DNA from: Ruminococcaceae bacterium BL-4
GTDB taxonomy: Bacteria; Bacillota; Clostridia; Oscillospirales; Acutalibacteraceae
Reading direction: 5' to 3'
NCBI GenBank assembly: GCA_902809935.1
Contig: LR778134.1
Coordinates: 2,108,001 to 2,172,000, forward strand
Length of the DNA stretch: 64,000 nt
Notes under the pieces: generated by a model
The model's input: only the letters and a program-made list of their open reading frames with translations
Told to the model about the DNA's origin: nothing
The model's database searches: none
Made by a program: the position numbers and the translations under genes
Shown here: piece by piece, positions 55,901 through 64,000 of the stretch
Layout of the letters: each line of letters begins with the position of its first letter
Position numbering within the stretch: the first letter of the stretch is position 1

Positions 55901-57302
55901 CAAAGGTATCAAAGTTTTCGAGAACCTCTCCGTTTTTCACCCTCACAGCGCCAATTTCGGTAATCCGCTCTTCATTTGCAGAAAGTCCGGTCGTTTCCAA
56001 ATCGAAGCTGATAAATTCTCCGGAAAGAGGCCGATCACTGTGACCGGTTACCGCTGGAACCAAGTCGTTGACAAAATAAGCCTCCATCCCATAGATCACC
56101 TTAATGGGATGTCCTGCTTTTTTCATATCGGCGGCAGCATTCATTGCATCCGGGAACGACTGCACAACGCCGTGATCCGTAATAGCAATCGCCGGGTGTC
56201 CCCATTCGGCTGCTCTGCGCACCAAATCTTCCGCCGAATTAACACCATCCATGCTGGACATACAAGTATGTAAATGCAGTTCCACACGCTTAACTGGTGC
56301 TTTATCTTCAACCTTAAGCTGCTTAACTGTTGCAAGGCCTCTTGGCCGCATTACAATCTCATGATCATATTTGTCGTATTCCACATCGCCTTTAATGAGA
56401 AAAGTCATGCCTTTTTTAATCGTATCCAAAGTACGACAGTTCTGCACTGCTTCAATAATTTTCAAGGTAATGGAACCGGTATAGTCTGTTACATTGATGG
56501 AATAAATTTTGCGGCTGTTGTCACGGGTCGTACGTATTTCCAGTGAAAATACTTCACCCCAAATAACACAGGAACCAATATCAGGTGACACTTTTGAAAT
56601 CGGAATCGGCTTTCCTTTTGGCATGCGTCCGAAAAATTCCCGGGCAGTTTCCAAAACGATTGTCGGCATCAGTGTATCGCCTTCTCGAATCTGCGTAGAA
56701 AGTTCCACTGCCTGATGATTCATCGAGATTTCATAATCTTGCGCCTGGCGCACAAGATTTTCTCTGCGGGCAGTTTCCTGCACCTTATTCTGTTTCTCTA
56801 AATAGGCGGCACTCTCCCCATCGACATGCAGAGTGCCGCAAAATTTGATCTGAATATTTTCATGAAACTCCTCACGAATTAGGTCGCTCAGAATCCGATC
56901 CGCATGACGGGTTTTAAGCAAATTTGCGCCGCCATGTTTCAATTCGATTTTTAAAACGCCATCAGAAAGCGTTGGTACTGAATCTCTTAAACTCCCGTTA
57001 ATGCTTGCTTCCCGTCGTTTTAGTTCCATGACCAGGTTCGGATAATACTCCACCGAAAAACTCGCATTTTGATAGCGCGGCTTCAATCTAGCACCGGAAA
57101 GATTCAGCTCTTTGCATGCCGAAATCTTTTTTTCCGCATGATAAAATTCTTCTCGAGGAATCGTTTCATTCATCGACAATTCTGCAGAAATAATCCGGTT
57201 TTTCGTATCAATCTGCAACCCAAGAAGTTCCCCTTTGCAAAGCGCAGGGGGAAGATCTTCACAATCAATATAATTTTCAAAAAAGCCTTGAAAGGTATTC
57301 AA
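52962..57302 (-). CDS. polC: DNA polymerase III alpha subunit, Gram-positive PolC
   Basis: A 1446-residue replicative polymerase. The N-terminal and OB-fold regions (to about 330) precede a PHP domain (ELHLHTCMSSMDGVN at about 340). A DEDD proofreading exonuclease is inserted (FDLETTGLSANEERITEIGAV at about 430). A zinc module (CPACKYSKF ... CPVCG) lies around 920-955, and the catalytic PDIDLNFSG at about 972. The TTG start at 57302 follows AGAAGGA by 10 nt, 18 nt after the ispG stop. It is the last gene of the pyrH-polC cluster; no clear terminator follows before the his promoter. Confidence 0.96.
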   Translation of the reverse strand: MNTFQGFFENYIDCEDLPPALCKGELLGLQIDTKNRIISAELSMNETIPREEFYHAEKKISACKELNLSGARLKPRYQNASFSVEYYPNLVMELKRREASINGSLRDSVPTLSDGVLKIELKHGGANLLKTRHADRILSDLIREEFHENIQIKFCGTLHVDGESAAYLEKQNKVQETARRENLVRQAQDYEISMNHQAVELSTQIREGDTLMPTIVLETAREFFGRMPKGKPIPISKVSPDIGSCVIWGEVFSLEIRTTRDNSRKIYSINVTDYTGSITLKIIEAVQNCRTLDTIKKGMTFLIKGDVEYDKYDHEIVMRPRGLATVKQLKVEDKAPVKRVELHLHTCMSSMDGVNSAEDLVRRAAEWGHPAIAITDHGVVQSFPDAMNAAADMKKAGHPIKVIYGMEAYFVNDLVPAVTGHSDRPLSGEFISFDLETTGLSANEERITEIGAVRVKNGEVLENFDTFVDPERPIPGKITELTGITDEMVKGAPKEAEALKMFYEFCGTDAVLVAHNADFDTSFLRKAAARSKMTFDYPYIDTVPMCRSLLKDIKNVKLDTVAKYLKLDPFNHHRACDDAAVLGEILIRLFRRLKEDTKCRTVNEINMALAGGDPKKIPSYHQIILVKNHVGLKNLYKLVSMGHLQYFYRNPRVPKSELIKHREGLLIGSACEAGELYRAIENGQPWSKLLEIASFYDYLEVQPLGNNAFLVREGSVPNIETLQDYNKTIIKIGKKLHKPVVATCDVHFMDPKDGAYRKILMAAKGFDDTDNQAPLYYRTTAEMLKEFEYLGKETAYEIVVTNPNKIADLCEPIRAIPDGIFPPFIDGAEEQLNSICWKRAKQVYGDPLPEIVRARLDRELGSINKHGFSVLYMTAQKLVADSEAHGYLVGSRGSVGSSFVASMSGISEVNPLAPHYICPACKYSKFITDGSVISGFDLPPMDCPVCGTPLNRDGHTIPFETFLGFDGDKTPDIDLNFSGEYQSGAHRYTETLFGKDHVFKAGTIATVADKTAIGYVKKYEEEKNLILNRTEELRLANGCTGVKRTTGQHPGGMVVVPKGYEIYDFCPIQHPANDQKNDNITTHFDFHKIHDTICKLDELGHDVPTIYRYLEEYTGIPVMSVTMSDQQVMSLFHSPEALGVTEEDINSKTGTFSMPELGTPFVRGMLMDSQPRTFSDLLQVSGLSHGTDVWLGNAQDLIKNGTCNISEVIGTRDSIMTYLLHKGLEPKMAFKIMEITRKGKATKLLTEDHIKAMKEHDVPQWYIDSCFKIKYMFPKAHAAAYMIAALRLGWYKVHRPVEYYAAYFTVRGEDFDGATVMKGKHAVEQKMQEIRMKGKEASAKEEALFDTFQIVNEMLARGIEVLPVDLYHSDARKYLVENGKIRLPFASIGGVGEAAAASLALARREGSYISMDDVQARSKVSKTVIEKLQEAGAMGNLPQSSQMTFF

Positions 57303-57320
57303 ATCGGTCTCATCCTTCTC

Positions 57321-58364
57321 TTAAAGTGCTTCAATTTCCTCCATCAGCGCATCCACCAGTTTCTCTTCCGGCACACGGCGCAAAATTTTGCCGTGCCGAA
57401 ACAAAAGGCCTACGCCATTCCCACCGGCGATGCCAACGTCCGCTTCTCTTGCTTCTCCCGGTCCGTTTACTACACATCCCATCACCGCAACGGTAATTGG
57501 TTTTGTACAGTCCTGCAGCCGTTTTTCCACTTGCTCTTCGATTGCAATCAGGTCAATCTGTGTTCTTCCGCAAGTAGGACACGAAACGATTCGCGGACCC
57601 GGTTTTCCAAGGTCCAATGCTTTCAAAATATCTTTTCCCGCATAAACTTCGCGCACTGGATCTGCCGTTAACGATACTCGAATCGTATCCCCAATCCCGC
57701 GCTGCAAGAGCGAACCGATTCCAATCGCGGATTTAATAATTCCCATCCGCTCACTGCCGGCTTCCGTCACACCCAAATGAAGCGGATAATCACATTTCTG
57801 TGCACAGAGCTCATACGCTCTGATCATCGTATCCACGTCGGAAGACTTCATCGAAAGGACAATATCCTCAAACTGAAATTTTTCCAAAAGAGAAGCATGA
57901 TAAAGCGCACTTTCGACCAGCGCTTCCGGAGAAGGCTTCCCATATTTTTCTAAAATATGGGGTTCCAAAGAACCGCCGTTAACACCGATCCGAATAGGAA
58001 TATGCCTCTTTTTGCAGCAGTCAGCGACCGCTTTAACATTCTCATCTCCACCGATATTTCCGGGATTAATGCGAATCGCATCTACTCCAGCTTCTGCCGA
58101 AAGCAATGCCAAACGATAATCAAAATGGATATCGGCAACCAACGGGACCGACACTGCTTCTTTAATTGCAGGAATTAGCCGGACTGCTTCTTCATCCGGA
58201 ATCGCTGCACGAATAATTTCACACCCGGCATCAGAAAGCTCCCTCGCCTGACGAACAGAGCCTTCCACATCATGAGCAGGGCAATTCAGCATCGACTGTA
58301 CAGAAACAGGTGCACCGCCACCTACCGGCACCGTCCCAACCAATACTCTCCGTGTTTTCCTCAT
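57321..58364 (-). CDS. ispG: (E)-4-hydroxy-3-methylbut-2-enyl-diphosphate synthase
   Basis: A 347-residue MEP-pathway [4Fe-4S] enzyme. TIM-barrel segments PLVADIHFDYRLAL, INPGNIGG and ESALYHASLLEKF are seen. The cluster Cys are in SCPTCGRTQ and MGCVVNGPGEA with a late Glu. The ATG follows GGAAG by 8 nt. It lies between rseP and polC. Confidence 0.97.
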   Translation of the reverse strand: MRKTRRVLVGTVPVGGGAPVSVQSMLNCPAHDVEGSVRQARELSDAGCEIIRAAIPDEEAVRLIPAIKEAVSVPLVADIHFDYRLALLSAEAGVDAIRINPGNIGGDENVKAVADCCKKRHIPIRIGVNGGSLEPHILEKYGKPSPEALVESALYHASLLEKFQFEDIVLSMKSSDVDTMIRAYELCAQKCDYPLHLGVTEAGSERMGIIKSAIGIGSLLQRGIGDTIRVSLTADPVREVYAGKDILKALDLGKPGPRIVSCPTCGRTQIDLIAIEEQVEKRLQDCTKPITVAVMGCVVNGPGEAREADVGIAGGNGVGLLFRHGKILRRVPEEKLVDALMEEIEAL

Positions 58365-58405
58365 CTGTTATTCTTCCTTCCGAGTCATTCTGCAACAGAA
58401 AAAGG

Positions 58406-59479
58406 TTAACCTCCGATTCCCGTTCCATTAAAAATTCTCACCACATCATTGACGGTAATCAGCAACATGAGTGCCATCAAAAGGGAAAAGCCAACGATAT
58501 TAATCCGTTCTTCTATCTTTCTATTTAAGGGCTTTCTGCGAATTTTTTCAATCAGCAAAAGCAGCAGCTTTCCACCATCCAAAGCTGGAATGGGCAGCAA
58601 ATTCACGACAGCGAGGTTAACTGTAATTACCATAATGATATATAGCATGTTTTCCATTGCAAGCCGAAATCCACCGTTCTCTACACTTTGGCTTGCCACT
58701 TTTCCGATCATACTAAATGTCCCTACCGGCCCTGCAATATCTTTTAAGCCAAATCTACCCTGTGCAATTCCTGCAAGGCTCGCCCAAACCATTCGGACTG
58801 TTGAAACCGTATCATCAAAAGTTTTCGTCATAACGGTTCCAAAATTTTTCTCTACAGGCATCACATAAAAGTCCAGCATTAACACCTGCGAGCCATCCTG
58901 TGTCTGCGTTGTATGGAACTTAATATCTGAAAAATCTATCGTTTGGCCGTCTCTCTGAACCGTTAGATCAACATCATTAGGATTTGCCAGAGCCAAAGCA
59001 AAGTTCAAATCTTTCTCTGTATTCACCCAATACCCATCGATCCCTGTAATCCGGTCTCCAACTTGGAGCCCTGCCGCCTGTGTCGCAGAATTATCTTGAA
59101 AGACACTGATTGTCGTAGAAGCAAATTTCTGCTGCGGAATCAGCAAAATCATGACAAATACAAATCCTAACACCATGTTCATAATTGCCCCCATGGCAAT
59201 TACTAGTGCTCGTTTCCAAATTGGCTTGTTTTCAAAAGCGTTCTCGTTATTGCTTTCCTCGTCCTCTCCCTCCATTGCGCAAAATCCCCCGATTGGGAAT
59301 AGGCGCAGAGAATACTCTGTTTCTCCTTTTGTAAAATGAAAAAGCTTCGGACCCATACCGATTGCAAATTCATTTACTTGGATTCCGCAAAGCTTTGCCG
59401 TTACAAAATGGCCTCCTTCATGAATCAGGATCACCAATCCAAACAGCAGCACTGCAATGATAATGACGAGTACGGTCAT
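58406..59479 (-). CDS. rseP: RIP metalloprotease RseP (site-2 protease)
   Basis: A 357-residue membrane zinc protease that cleaves anti-sigma factors or signal peptides within the membrane. The HEGGH motif is at H20-H24 in the first TM segment. One PDZ domain lies at about 115-195, and the NLLPIPALDGGKLL motif with the third zinc ligand near 302. Four TM segments are predicted. It lies in the usual dxr-rseP-ispG order. Confidence 0.95.
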   Translation of the reverse strand: MTVLVIIIAVLLFGLVILIHEGGHFVTAKLCGIQVNEFAIGMGPKLFHFTKGETEYSLRLFPIGGFCAMEGEDEESNNENAFENKPIWKRALVIAMGAIMNMVLGFVFVMILLIPQQKFASTTISVFQDNSATQAAGLQVGDRITGIDGYWVNTEKDLNFALALANPNDVDLTVQRDGQTIDFSDIKFHTTQTQDGSQVLMLDFYVMPVEKNFGTVMTKTFDDTVSTVRMVWASLAGIAQGRFGLKDIAGPVGTFSMIGKVASQSVENGGFRLAMENMLYIIMVITVNLAVVNLLPIPALDGGKLLLLLIEKIRRKPLNRKIEERINIVGFSLLMALMLLITVNDVVRIFNGTGIGG

Positions 59480-59499
59480 TGAATGTCCCCCTTGTAAAA

Positions 59500-60651
59500 T
59501 TAAAAATGTTGTCCGGCTTTTTCAAGTACAAACTGTCTTGCCGCCTGATCCGCTGCAAGAATTTCGTCCAGTGTAGACGACGGTACATCTTTCTGCTCTT
59601 CCAAAGCAGCCGTCACCAATTCTCCAATCTGCAAAAATCCGATCTTTCCCTGCAAGAAAAGAGAGACTGCCGCCTCATTGGCACCGTTTGCTGCAGCCGG
59701 AGCCAATCCGCCGCGATCCATAGCAACTTTACAAGCATGCAGACAAGTAAAAGTTTTCTCATCCGGCGGATAGAAAGTCAGCTTTCCTACATCTGTAAGG
59801 GAAAGCTCCTCTACAGGCCCTTCCACTCGCTTGGGATATGTAAGTGCATACTGAATTGGCAGCCGCATATCAGTAACGCCCATCTGTGCCAAAATCGCAT
59901 GATCCTGAAATTCAACCATAGAATGCACAATGCTCTCCCGGTGAATCACTACTTCGATCATAGACGCCGGAACATGGAAAAGCCAGCCGGCTTCCATCAT
60001 CTCTAAGCCCTTGTTCATCATAGTAGCAGAATCAATTGTCACTTTTGCACCCATTTTCCAATTTGGGTGTTTTAAAGCCATCTGTGGGGTTACGTTTTTT
60101 AGCTCTTCCGCTTTCTTTCCAAAAAACGGACCACCGGAAGCGGTTAAAAGAATCTTGCTGAGCTCTTTAGGATCCGCCGCCTGAAGGCATTGAAAGATCG
60201 CACTGTGTTCACTGTCGACCGGAATCAATTGAATTCGGCGCTGACGAACTGCATCCATCACAAGCTGACCGCCGGCTACCAGGGTTTCTTTATTGGCGAG
60301 CGCTACGTCTTTATTTGCAGCGATTGCCTGCAGCGTCGGCTTTAACCCAACCATTCCGACAACTGCATTGAGAATCAAATCCGCCTGCGGAATCGTTGCC
60401 GCCTCACACAAGCCTTCCATTCCCTGAACGACCTTAATTCCGGTATCTTTCAGTCGAACTCGAAGGTCTTTTGCGGCATGTAAATCAAAAGCCGCAACAA
60501 GTTGCGGTTTAAATTCTCGTGCCTGCTTTTCGAGCAGATCAATATTCGAATGTGCAGCAAGGGCGCAGACCGACATTCCCAGACTGCGGACAACTTCCAA
60601 AGTCTGAGTTCCAATCGATCCTGTAGAACCCAAAACAGCAATTTTTTTCAT
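59500..60651 (-). CDS. dxr: 1-deoxy-D-xylulose 5-phosphate reductoisomerase
   Basis: A 383-residue NADPH enzyme of the MEP pathway. The cofactor loop LGSTGSIG is at about 7-13, and substrate/metal segments VDSEHSAIFQC, TASGGPFFGK and KHPNWKMGAKVTIDSATMMNKGLEMMEA follow. The ATG at 60651 is preferred to the GTG at 60660; the SD is weak (GGTGA). Confidence 0.96.
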   Translation of the reverse strand: MKKIAVLGSTGSIGTQTLEVVRSLGMSVCALAAHSNIDLLEKQAREFKPQLVAAFDLHAAKDLRVRLKDTGIKVVQGMEGLCEAATIPQADLILNAVVGMVGLKPTLQAIAANKDVALANKETLVAGGQLVMDAVRQRRIQLIPVDSEHSAIFQCLQAADPKELSKILLTASGGPFFGKKAEELKNVTPQMALKHPNWKMGAKVTIDSATMMNKGLEMMEAGWLFHVPASMIEVVIHRESIVHSMVEFQDHAILAQMGVTDMRLPIQYALTYPKRVEGPVEELSLTDVGKLTFYPPDEKTFTCLHACKVAMDRGGLAPAAANGANEAAVSLFLQGKIGFLQIGELVTAALEEQKDVPSSTLDEILAADQAARQFVLEKAGQHF

Positions 60652-60684
60652 TCTATTCACCAGGTTATTCTTTCTAATTTTCTT

Positions 60685-61521
60685 TTAGGTATAGACAAGC
60701 GGCATAAATCTGAGCAGAATCGAAACAAATGGTGCAACAAAAATGACGCTGTCAAAACGATCAAGTATTCCGCCATGACCGGGAAGAATCTCACTGAAAT
60801 CTTTAATATGGCAGCTTCTTTTAATAAGAGAAAAGCTCAAATCACCGATTACAGAAAGAGCTGAACCGCCAACTCCGATCAAAAAAAGTGTAAAATAACA
60901 AACTCTTACCTGACCAGCCCAGAAAACATCCTGGAAAAACCAGCCAGACAAAAGCAACATCCCAATTTCAAAAACAAATCCGCCAATCACACCCTCCACG
61001 GTTTTTTTCGGGCTGATATTCGGACAAAGCTTACGTTTCCCAAACCAGTTTCCTGCAAAATAGGCCCCCACATCGGCAAGCCATGCAGCAAAGATTGCAA
61101 CAATCACATAAAACATTCCATGTCTTCCGCCAATATGCCGCAGTTGAATCAGCGTTTCCAAAGCAGTCGGAATCAAAAGCGCCACACTATAAAGGACCCC
61201 AACTTCTCGGAATGAAATCAGGTCATGATAAAAAATCATCGTACTAAAAAGGACAACCGTATAAAGAAAATAAGCGGTTGCCTCCTGAAGGCCCATAGAG
61301 AGGAACGGCAAAACGCAGGCAAAAATCAGAGTCGGCCAAAGGAGCATTGGCTTTTTTGAAACGCCTAATGCCAAAGCAATCTCGTACATTGATGCAGCTG
61401 AAATCAAAGCAATCGCAATATTGAGTGCCAGCGGAAAAATGGAATTAAAGATGACAACAGCACCCAAAAAAAGGATAATGATTCCCGCGGAAAATGAACG
61501 GTCTTTTAAAGAAGAAAACAT
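60685..61521 (-). CDS. cdsA: phosphatidate cytidylyltransferase
   Basis: A 278-residue membrane enzyme that makes CDP-diacylglycerol. About eight TM segments are seen. The family signature is SLIKRSCHIKDFSEILPGHGGILDRFDS near the C-terminus. The SD GGAGGAG overlaps the uppS end, only 3 nt after its stop. Confidence 0.94.
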   Translation of the reverse strand: MFSSLKDRSFSAGIIILFLGAVVIFNSIFPLALNIAIALISAASMYEIALALGVSKKPMLLWPTLIFACVLPFLSMGLQEATAYFLYTVVLFSTMIFYHDLISFREVGVLYSVALLIPTALETLIQLRHIGGRHGMFYVIVAIFAAWLADVGAYFAGNWFGKRKLCPNISPKKTVEGVIGGFVFEIGMLLLSGWFFQDVFWAGQVRVCYFTLFLIGVGGSALSVIGDLSFSLIKRSCHIKDFSEILPGHGGILDRFDSVIFVAPFVSILLRFMPLVYT

Positions 61522-61524
61522 GGT

Positions 61525-62259
61525 TTACACTCCTCCAAACCGCCGATTGCGGTGTTCATACTCCTGTAGAGCCCAATTTAAATTTCCCGGTGCAAAATCC
61601 GGCCAGAGAATATCCATCGTGACATATTCAGTATAAGCTGACTGCCACAGCAGAAAATTTGAAATCCGATGTTCTCCGCTTGGCCGGATAATCAAATCGG
61701 GATCCGGCTGTCCTGCGGTATCCATATAGGAAGAAATCAATTTTTCATCAATTTCTTCCGGAGCCAGCATTTCTTTTTGCACGTTCTCTGAGATTTTGCG
61801 AACTGCGTTGACAATTTCTGCCCGTCCACCGTAATTCATAGCAATATTAAGCACCATACCGGTACGGTCCTTACAAACTTCCCGGGTCTCTTCAATCAGC
61901 TTTTTCAAATCCGGGGAAAATTTACTGGTATCTCCGATAAAGCGCACCTTAATATCATCATCACGAAAATCCCGCAGAGAATCCTGCAGATATTTTTTAA
62001 ACAGAATCATCAAGGCCCCCACTTCGTCCTGCGGGCGAGACCAATTCTCAGTCGAAAAAGCATACACCGTCAGATAGCGAATTCCAATAGAACTTGCATA
62101 GCGAGTAATCTTTTTAAAGACAGCAGCTCCGGCGGTATGCCCTGCAGAACGCGGCAGTCCCTTCTTTTCGGCCCATCGACCATTTCCATCCATGATAATG
62201 CCAAGATGCGCCGGCAGGCACTCCGGTGCCGGCGCGGCGCTTACATACTGTTTTTCCAT
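61525..62259 (-). CDS. uppS: undecaprenyl diphosphate synthase
   Basis: A 244-residue cis-prenyltransferase that makes the cell-wall lipid carrier. The catalytic D24 is in IIMDGNGRWA. YLTVYAFSTENWSRP, NIAMNYGGRAEI and DLIIRPSGEHRISNFLLWQSAYTE follow. It comes after frr and before cdsA, as in most bacteria. Confidence 0.97.
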   Translation of the reverse strand: MEKQYVSAAPAPECLPAHLGIIMDGNGRWAEKKGLPRSAGHTAGAAVFKKITRYASSIGIRYLTVYAFSTENWSRPQDEVGALMILFKKYLQDSLRDFRDDDIKVRFIGDTSKFSPDLKKLIEETREVCKDRTGMVLNIAMNYGGRAEIVNAVRKISENVQKEMLAPEEIDEKLISSYMDTAGQPDPDLIIRPSGEHRISNFLLWQSAYTEYVTMDILWPDFAPGNLNWALQEYEHRNRRFGGV

Positions 62260-62286
62260 GCGCAGTCCTCACTTGATTTTTAAAAT

Positions 62287-62841
62287 CTAGATCTCCATGA
62301 TTTCTTTTTTCTTCTTCTCAAGAAGAGTATCTATCTCTTTACAGTATTTATCCGTAAGATCCTGCATTTTTTTCTCAGCTTCTTTTAAATCGTCCTCTGT
62401 AATCTCTGTCGACTTCTTCATACTCTTTAATTTTTCCATCGCATCACGCCGAATTGAACGAATAGCAATTTTAGATTCTTCTGCCTGCTTTGCAATTTCT
62501 TTTGCCAACTCTTTGCGGCGATCCTCTGTCATCTGCGGAAAAATCAACCGAATTACTTTGCCGTCAGACTGCGGATTGATTCCAATATCAGAAGAAAGAA
62601 TTGCTTTTTCAACCGCATGGCAGACCGACTGGTCCCACGGCTGAATCGTTAAAACGCGTGCTTCTGTTACTGCAACAGCCGCGAGCTGACTGATTGCAGT
62701 AGGAGTTCCATAATAATCGACCATCACTTTATTGAGCACATTTGGATTTGCACGTCCCGCGCGTATCTCTACATACTCTTCACGAAGTACGCTCAGCGTT
62801 TTCTGCATTTTAGATTCTGATTGATCCAATACCTGTTTCAT
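62287..62841 (-). CDS. frr: ribosome recycling factor
   Basis: A 184-residue two-domain protein that splits post-termination ribosomes with [31 protein letters not shown] and the C-terminal three-helix coiled coil are typical. The ATG overlaps the pyrH stop as ATGA, and a strong SD lies in the pyrH 3' end. Confidence 0.97.
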   Translation of the reverse strand: MKQVLDQSESKMQKTLSVLREEYVEIRAGRANPNVLNKVMVDYYGTPTAISQLAAVAVTEARVLTIQPWDQSVCHAVEKAILSSDIGINPQSDGKVIRLIFPQMTEDRRKELAKEIAKQAEESKIAIRSIRRDAMEKLKSMKKSTEITEDDLKEAEKKMQDLTDKYCKEIDTLLEKKKKEIMEI

Positions 62842-63557
62842 AGAACTTCATCCTCCTTTACGATTGTACCGATTGGTTGGCCACAGATTGCCTTTTCAAT
62901 ATTATTTGGGTCTGCAATATCAAATACGCAAATTGGAATATGATTATCCCTGCAAAGAGAAGCGGCTGTGCTGTCCATAACCTTTAAATCTTTATTGAGC
63001 ACATCCATATACGTTAACGTCTCAAACTTTTTGGCATCCGGATTCTTTTTGGGATCACTGTCATAGATTCCATCCACCATAGTTGCCTTTAAAATAATAT
63101 CAGCGTCAATTTCGGCAGCACGCAGAGCGGCAGCAGTATCCGTAGAGAAGAACGGATTTCCGGTACCACATCCCAAAACGACAATACGGTTTTTCTCAAG
63201 ATGGCGAACTGCGCGGTTACGGATATAAGGCTCTGCAATCTCCTGCATAGCGATTGCTGTTTGTACACGAACCGCTACCCCCAACTGCTCCAAAGCATCT
63301 GCAACCCCCAATGCATTGATTGCAGTCGCCAACATTCCCATATGGTCAGCTCTAGTACGGTCCATCTTTCCGCTGGAGCGGCCGCGCCAAAAATTACCGC
63401 CGCCTACAACAATAGCAATTTGCACCCCCATCAAAGAACAAGTTTTGATTGGGCGGCAAATTTTAAGGACCGTATCAAAATCAATTCCGTGTCCCGCATC
63501 TCCAGCGAGGGATTCCCCGCTTAGCTTTAAAAGAACGCGTTTATATTTTGGCTGCAT
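62838..63557 (-). CDS. pyrH: uridylate kinase
   Basis: A 239-residue amino-acid-kinase-fold UMP kinase. [24 protein letters not shown], the hexamer segment [17 protein letters not shown] and [20 protein letters not shown] are typical. The ATG at 63557 has the SD AGGAG 8 nt upstream. It has its own promoter, and rpsB and tsf are not adjacent. Confidence 0.97.
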   Translation of the reverse strand: MQPKYKRVLLKLSGESLAGDAGHGIDFDTVLKICRPIKTCSLMGVQIAIVVGGGNFWRGRSSGKMDRTRADHMGMLATAINALGVADALEQLGVAVRVQTAIAMQEIAEPYIRNRAVRHLEKNRIVVLGCGTGNPFFSTDTAAALRAAEIDADIILKATMVDGIYDSDPKKNPDAKKFETLTYMDVLNKDLKVMDSTAASLCRDNHIPICVFDIADPNNIEKAICGQPIGTIVKEDEVL

Positions 63558-63604
63558 TTTTAACACTCCTATTTTTTGTATTTCAGCAGGTCATACTTTT
63601 TTAT

Positions 63605-63633
63605 ATTTTACAATATGTGGCCCGGCTTGTAAA
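63605..63633 (-). promoter_or_regulatory. sigma-A promoter for the pyrH operon
   Basis: Minus strand: TTTACA, 17-nt spacer, TAAAAT, about 48 nt before the pyrH ATG. Confidence 0.72.
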
Positions 63634-63700
63634 GACTTTTACCTCATCCGGTTAAAATTACGTTTGTTTTGAAAAGCTGGAACACTTTTTTGATCAATTG

Positions 63701-63708
63701 CATAGACT
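63701..63708 (+). promoter_or_regulatory. possible sigma-E -10 element for sigK
   Basis: CATAGACT, 33 nt before the sigK ATG, resembles the sigma-E -10 (CATACA-T). The -35 match is poor. Confidence 0.3.
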
Positions 63709-63740
63709 GGGAATAAACGAAACAGCAAGGAGGTCATTTT

Positions 63741-64000
63741 ATGCTGACTGCACTCTTCGGCGGCATCTTGTCCGGGATCCTTTTTCTGGTTCTTCACGTT
63801 ACAGGCAACGGAACATTTCCAAGAGCACTCTCTTATGCAGAAGAGCAAGACTGCCTCAAAAGGATGGCGCAGGGAGATCCCAGCGCCCGGCAAAAACTAA
63901 TCGAACATAATCTTCGTCTGGTCGCACATATTATCAAAAAGTACTACAGCAGTTCTGCGGATCAAGATGATTTGATTTCCATTGGCACAATCGGCCTCAT
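63741..64000 (+). CDS. sigK: RNA polymerase sigma-K precursor, partial (5' part)
   Basis: The first 86 residues are open to the window edge. A hydrophobic pro-sequence (LTALFGGILSGILFLVLHVTG) precedes the sigma-70 region 1.2/2 segments SYAEEQDCLKRMAQGDPSARQKLIEHNLRLVAHIIKKYY and DLISIGTIGLI. This is the layout of pro-sigma-K, which is held at the membrane and processed by SpoIVFB in Bacillus. SD AAGGAGG is 7 nt before the ATG. No skin-type insertion is seen in the visible part. It is the late mother-cell sigma factor. Confidence 0.88.
   Translation, partial: MLTALFGGILSGILFLVLHVTGNGTFPRALSYAEEQDCLKRMAQGDPSARQKLIEHNLRLVAHIIKKYYSSSADQDDLISIGTIGL

Noticed and set aside
63741-64000. skin-type element in sigK
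   Set aside because: The visible 86 codons are continuous; interruption further on cannot be judged.

Overview
The window looks like the chromosome of a spore-forming, anaerobic, low-to-moderate GC member of the Clostridia. I lean towards the Oscillospiraceae/Ruminococcaceae (Caproiciproducens-like); this is inference from gene content, not from a search. Supporting signs are Gram-positive PolC, a short HisG with HisZ, ribosomal protein L27 with a cleavable N-terminal extension next to its protease Prp, the complete spoIIIA operon, yunB, spmAB and sigK, a monomeric [FeFe] hydrogenase, a flavodiiron protein, and an IspH-ribosomal S1 fusion. Nearly all genes are housekeeping and tightly packed, mostly on the minus strand. 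Many use TTG or GTG starts with strong Shine-Dalgarno (SD) sequences.

Layout, left to right. 1-548: 3' part missing of a zinc-dependent phospholipase C-like gene. 709-3064: polar amino-acid ABC importer. 3162-6668: an RluA-type pseudouridine synthase, ilvE and an RsmF-like rRNA methyltransferase. 6751-6960: a small repetitive S/Q/N/K-rich protein. 7046-9801: rplU-prp-rpmA-obg-mrnC. 9938-13495: nusB-tsaD paralog-xseA-xseB-ispA. 13621-18517: spoIIIAA-AH. 18628-21262: yunB-ligA. 21402-25316: cmk-plsC-plsC-ispH/rpsA. 25411-27553: RpiR regulator and HI0933 flavoprotein. 27705-29808: a DUF5685 / J-domain / membrane-protein operon. 30061-30306: a small conserved protein. 30375-35195: uvrB-uvrA. 35421-39188: rrf2, acyl-CoA dehydrogenase fusion, flavodiiron protein. 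39223-41824: abrB-like, spmAB, M24 peptidase. 42097-44898: GNAT, nfo, ttcA-ridA fusion. 44967-46472: [FeFe] hydrogenase. 46650-52868: his operon without hisH and hisF. 52962-63557: pyrH-frr-uppS-cdsA-dxr-rseP-ispG-polC. 63741-64000: start of sigK. No rRNA, tRNA, insertion sequence or CRISPR array was seen, and no stretch over 300 bases lacks a gene.

The most interesting locus is the three-gene plus-strand unit at 35421-39188. An Rrf2 regulator with an IscR-like cysteine set precedes a single polypeptide made of an acyl-CoA dehydrogenase, the FAD-binding domain of ETF alpha and a rubredoxin. A flavodiiron protein follows, then a strong terminator. The arrangement reads as a built-in electron wire from acyl-CoA (or the reverse direction) through FAD and rubredoxin to a diiron O2 or NO reductase, probably controlled by an Fe-S or redox sensor. 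This function is inferred.

Two other in-frame fusions, ispH-rpsA and ttcA-ridA, each keep an intact SD and ATG for the downstream partner at the junction, so the free downstream protein may also be made. The isoprenoid genes (ispG, dxr, ispH, ispA, uppS) and the sporulation genes are spread over several operons with core replication and translation genes.
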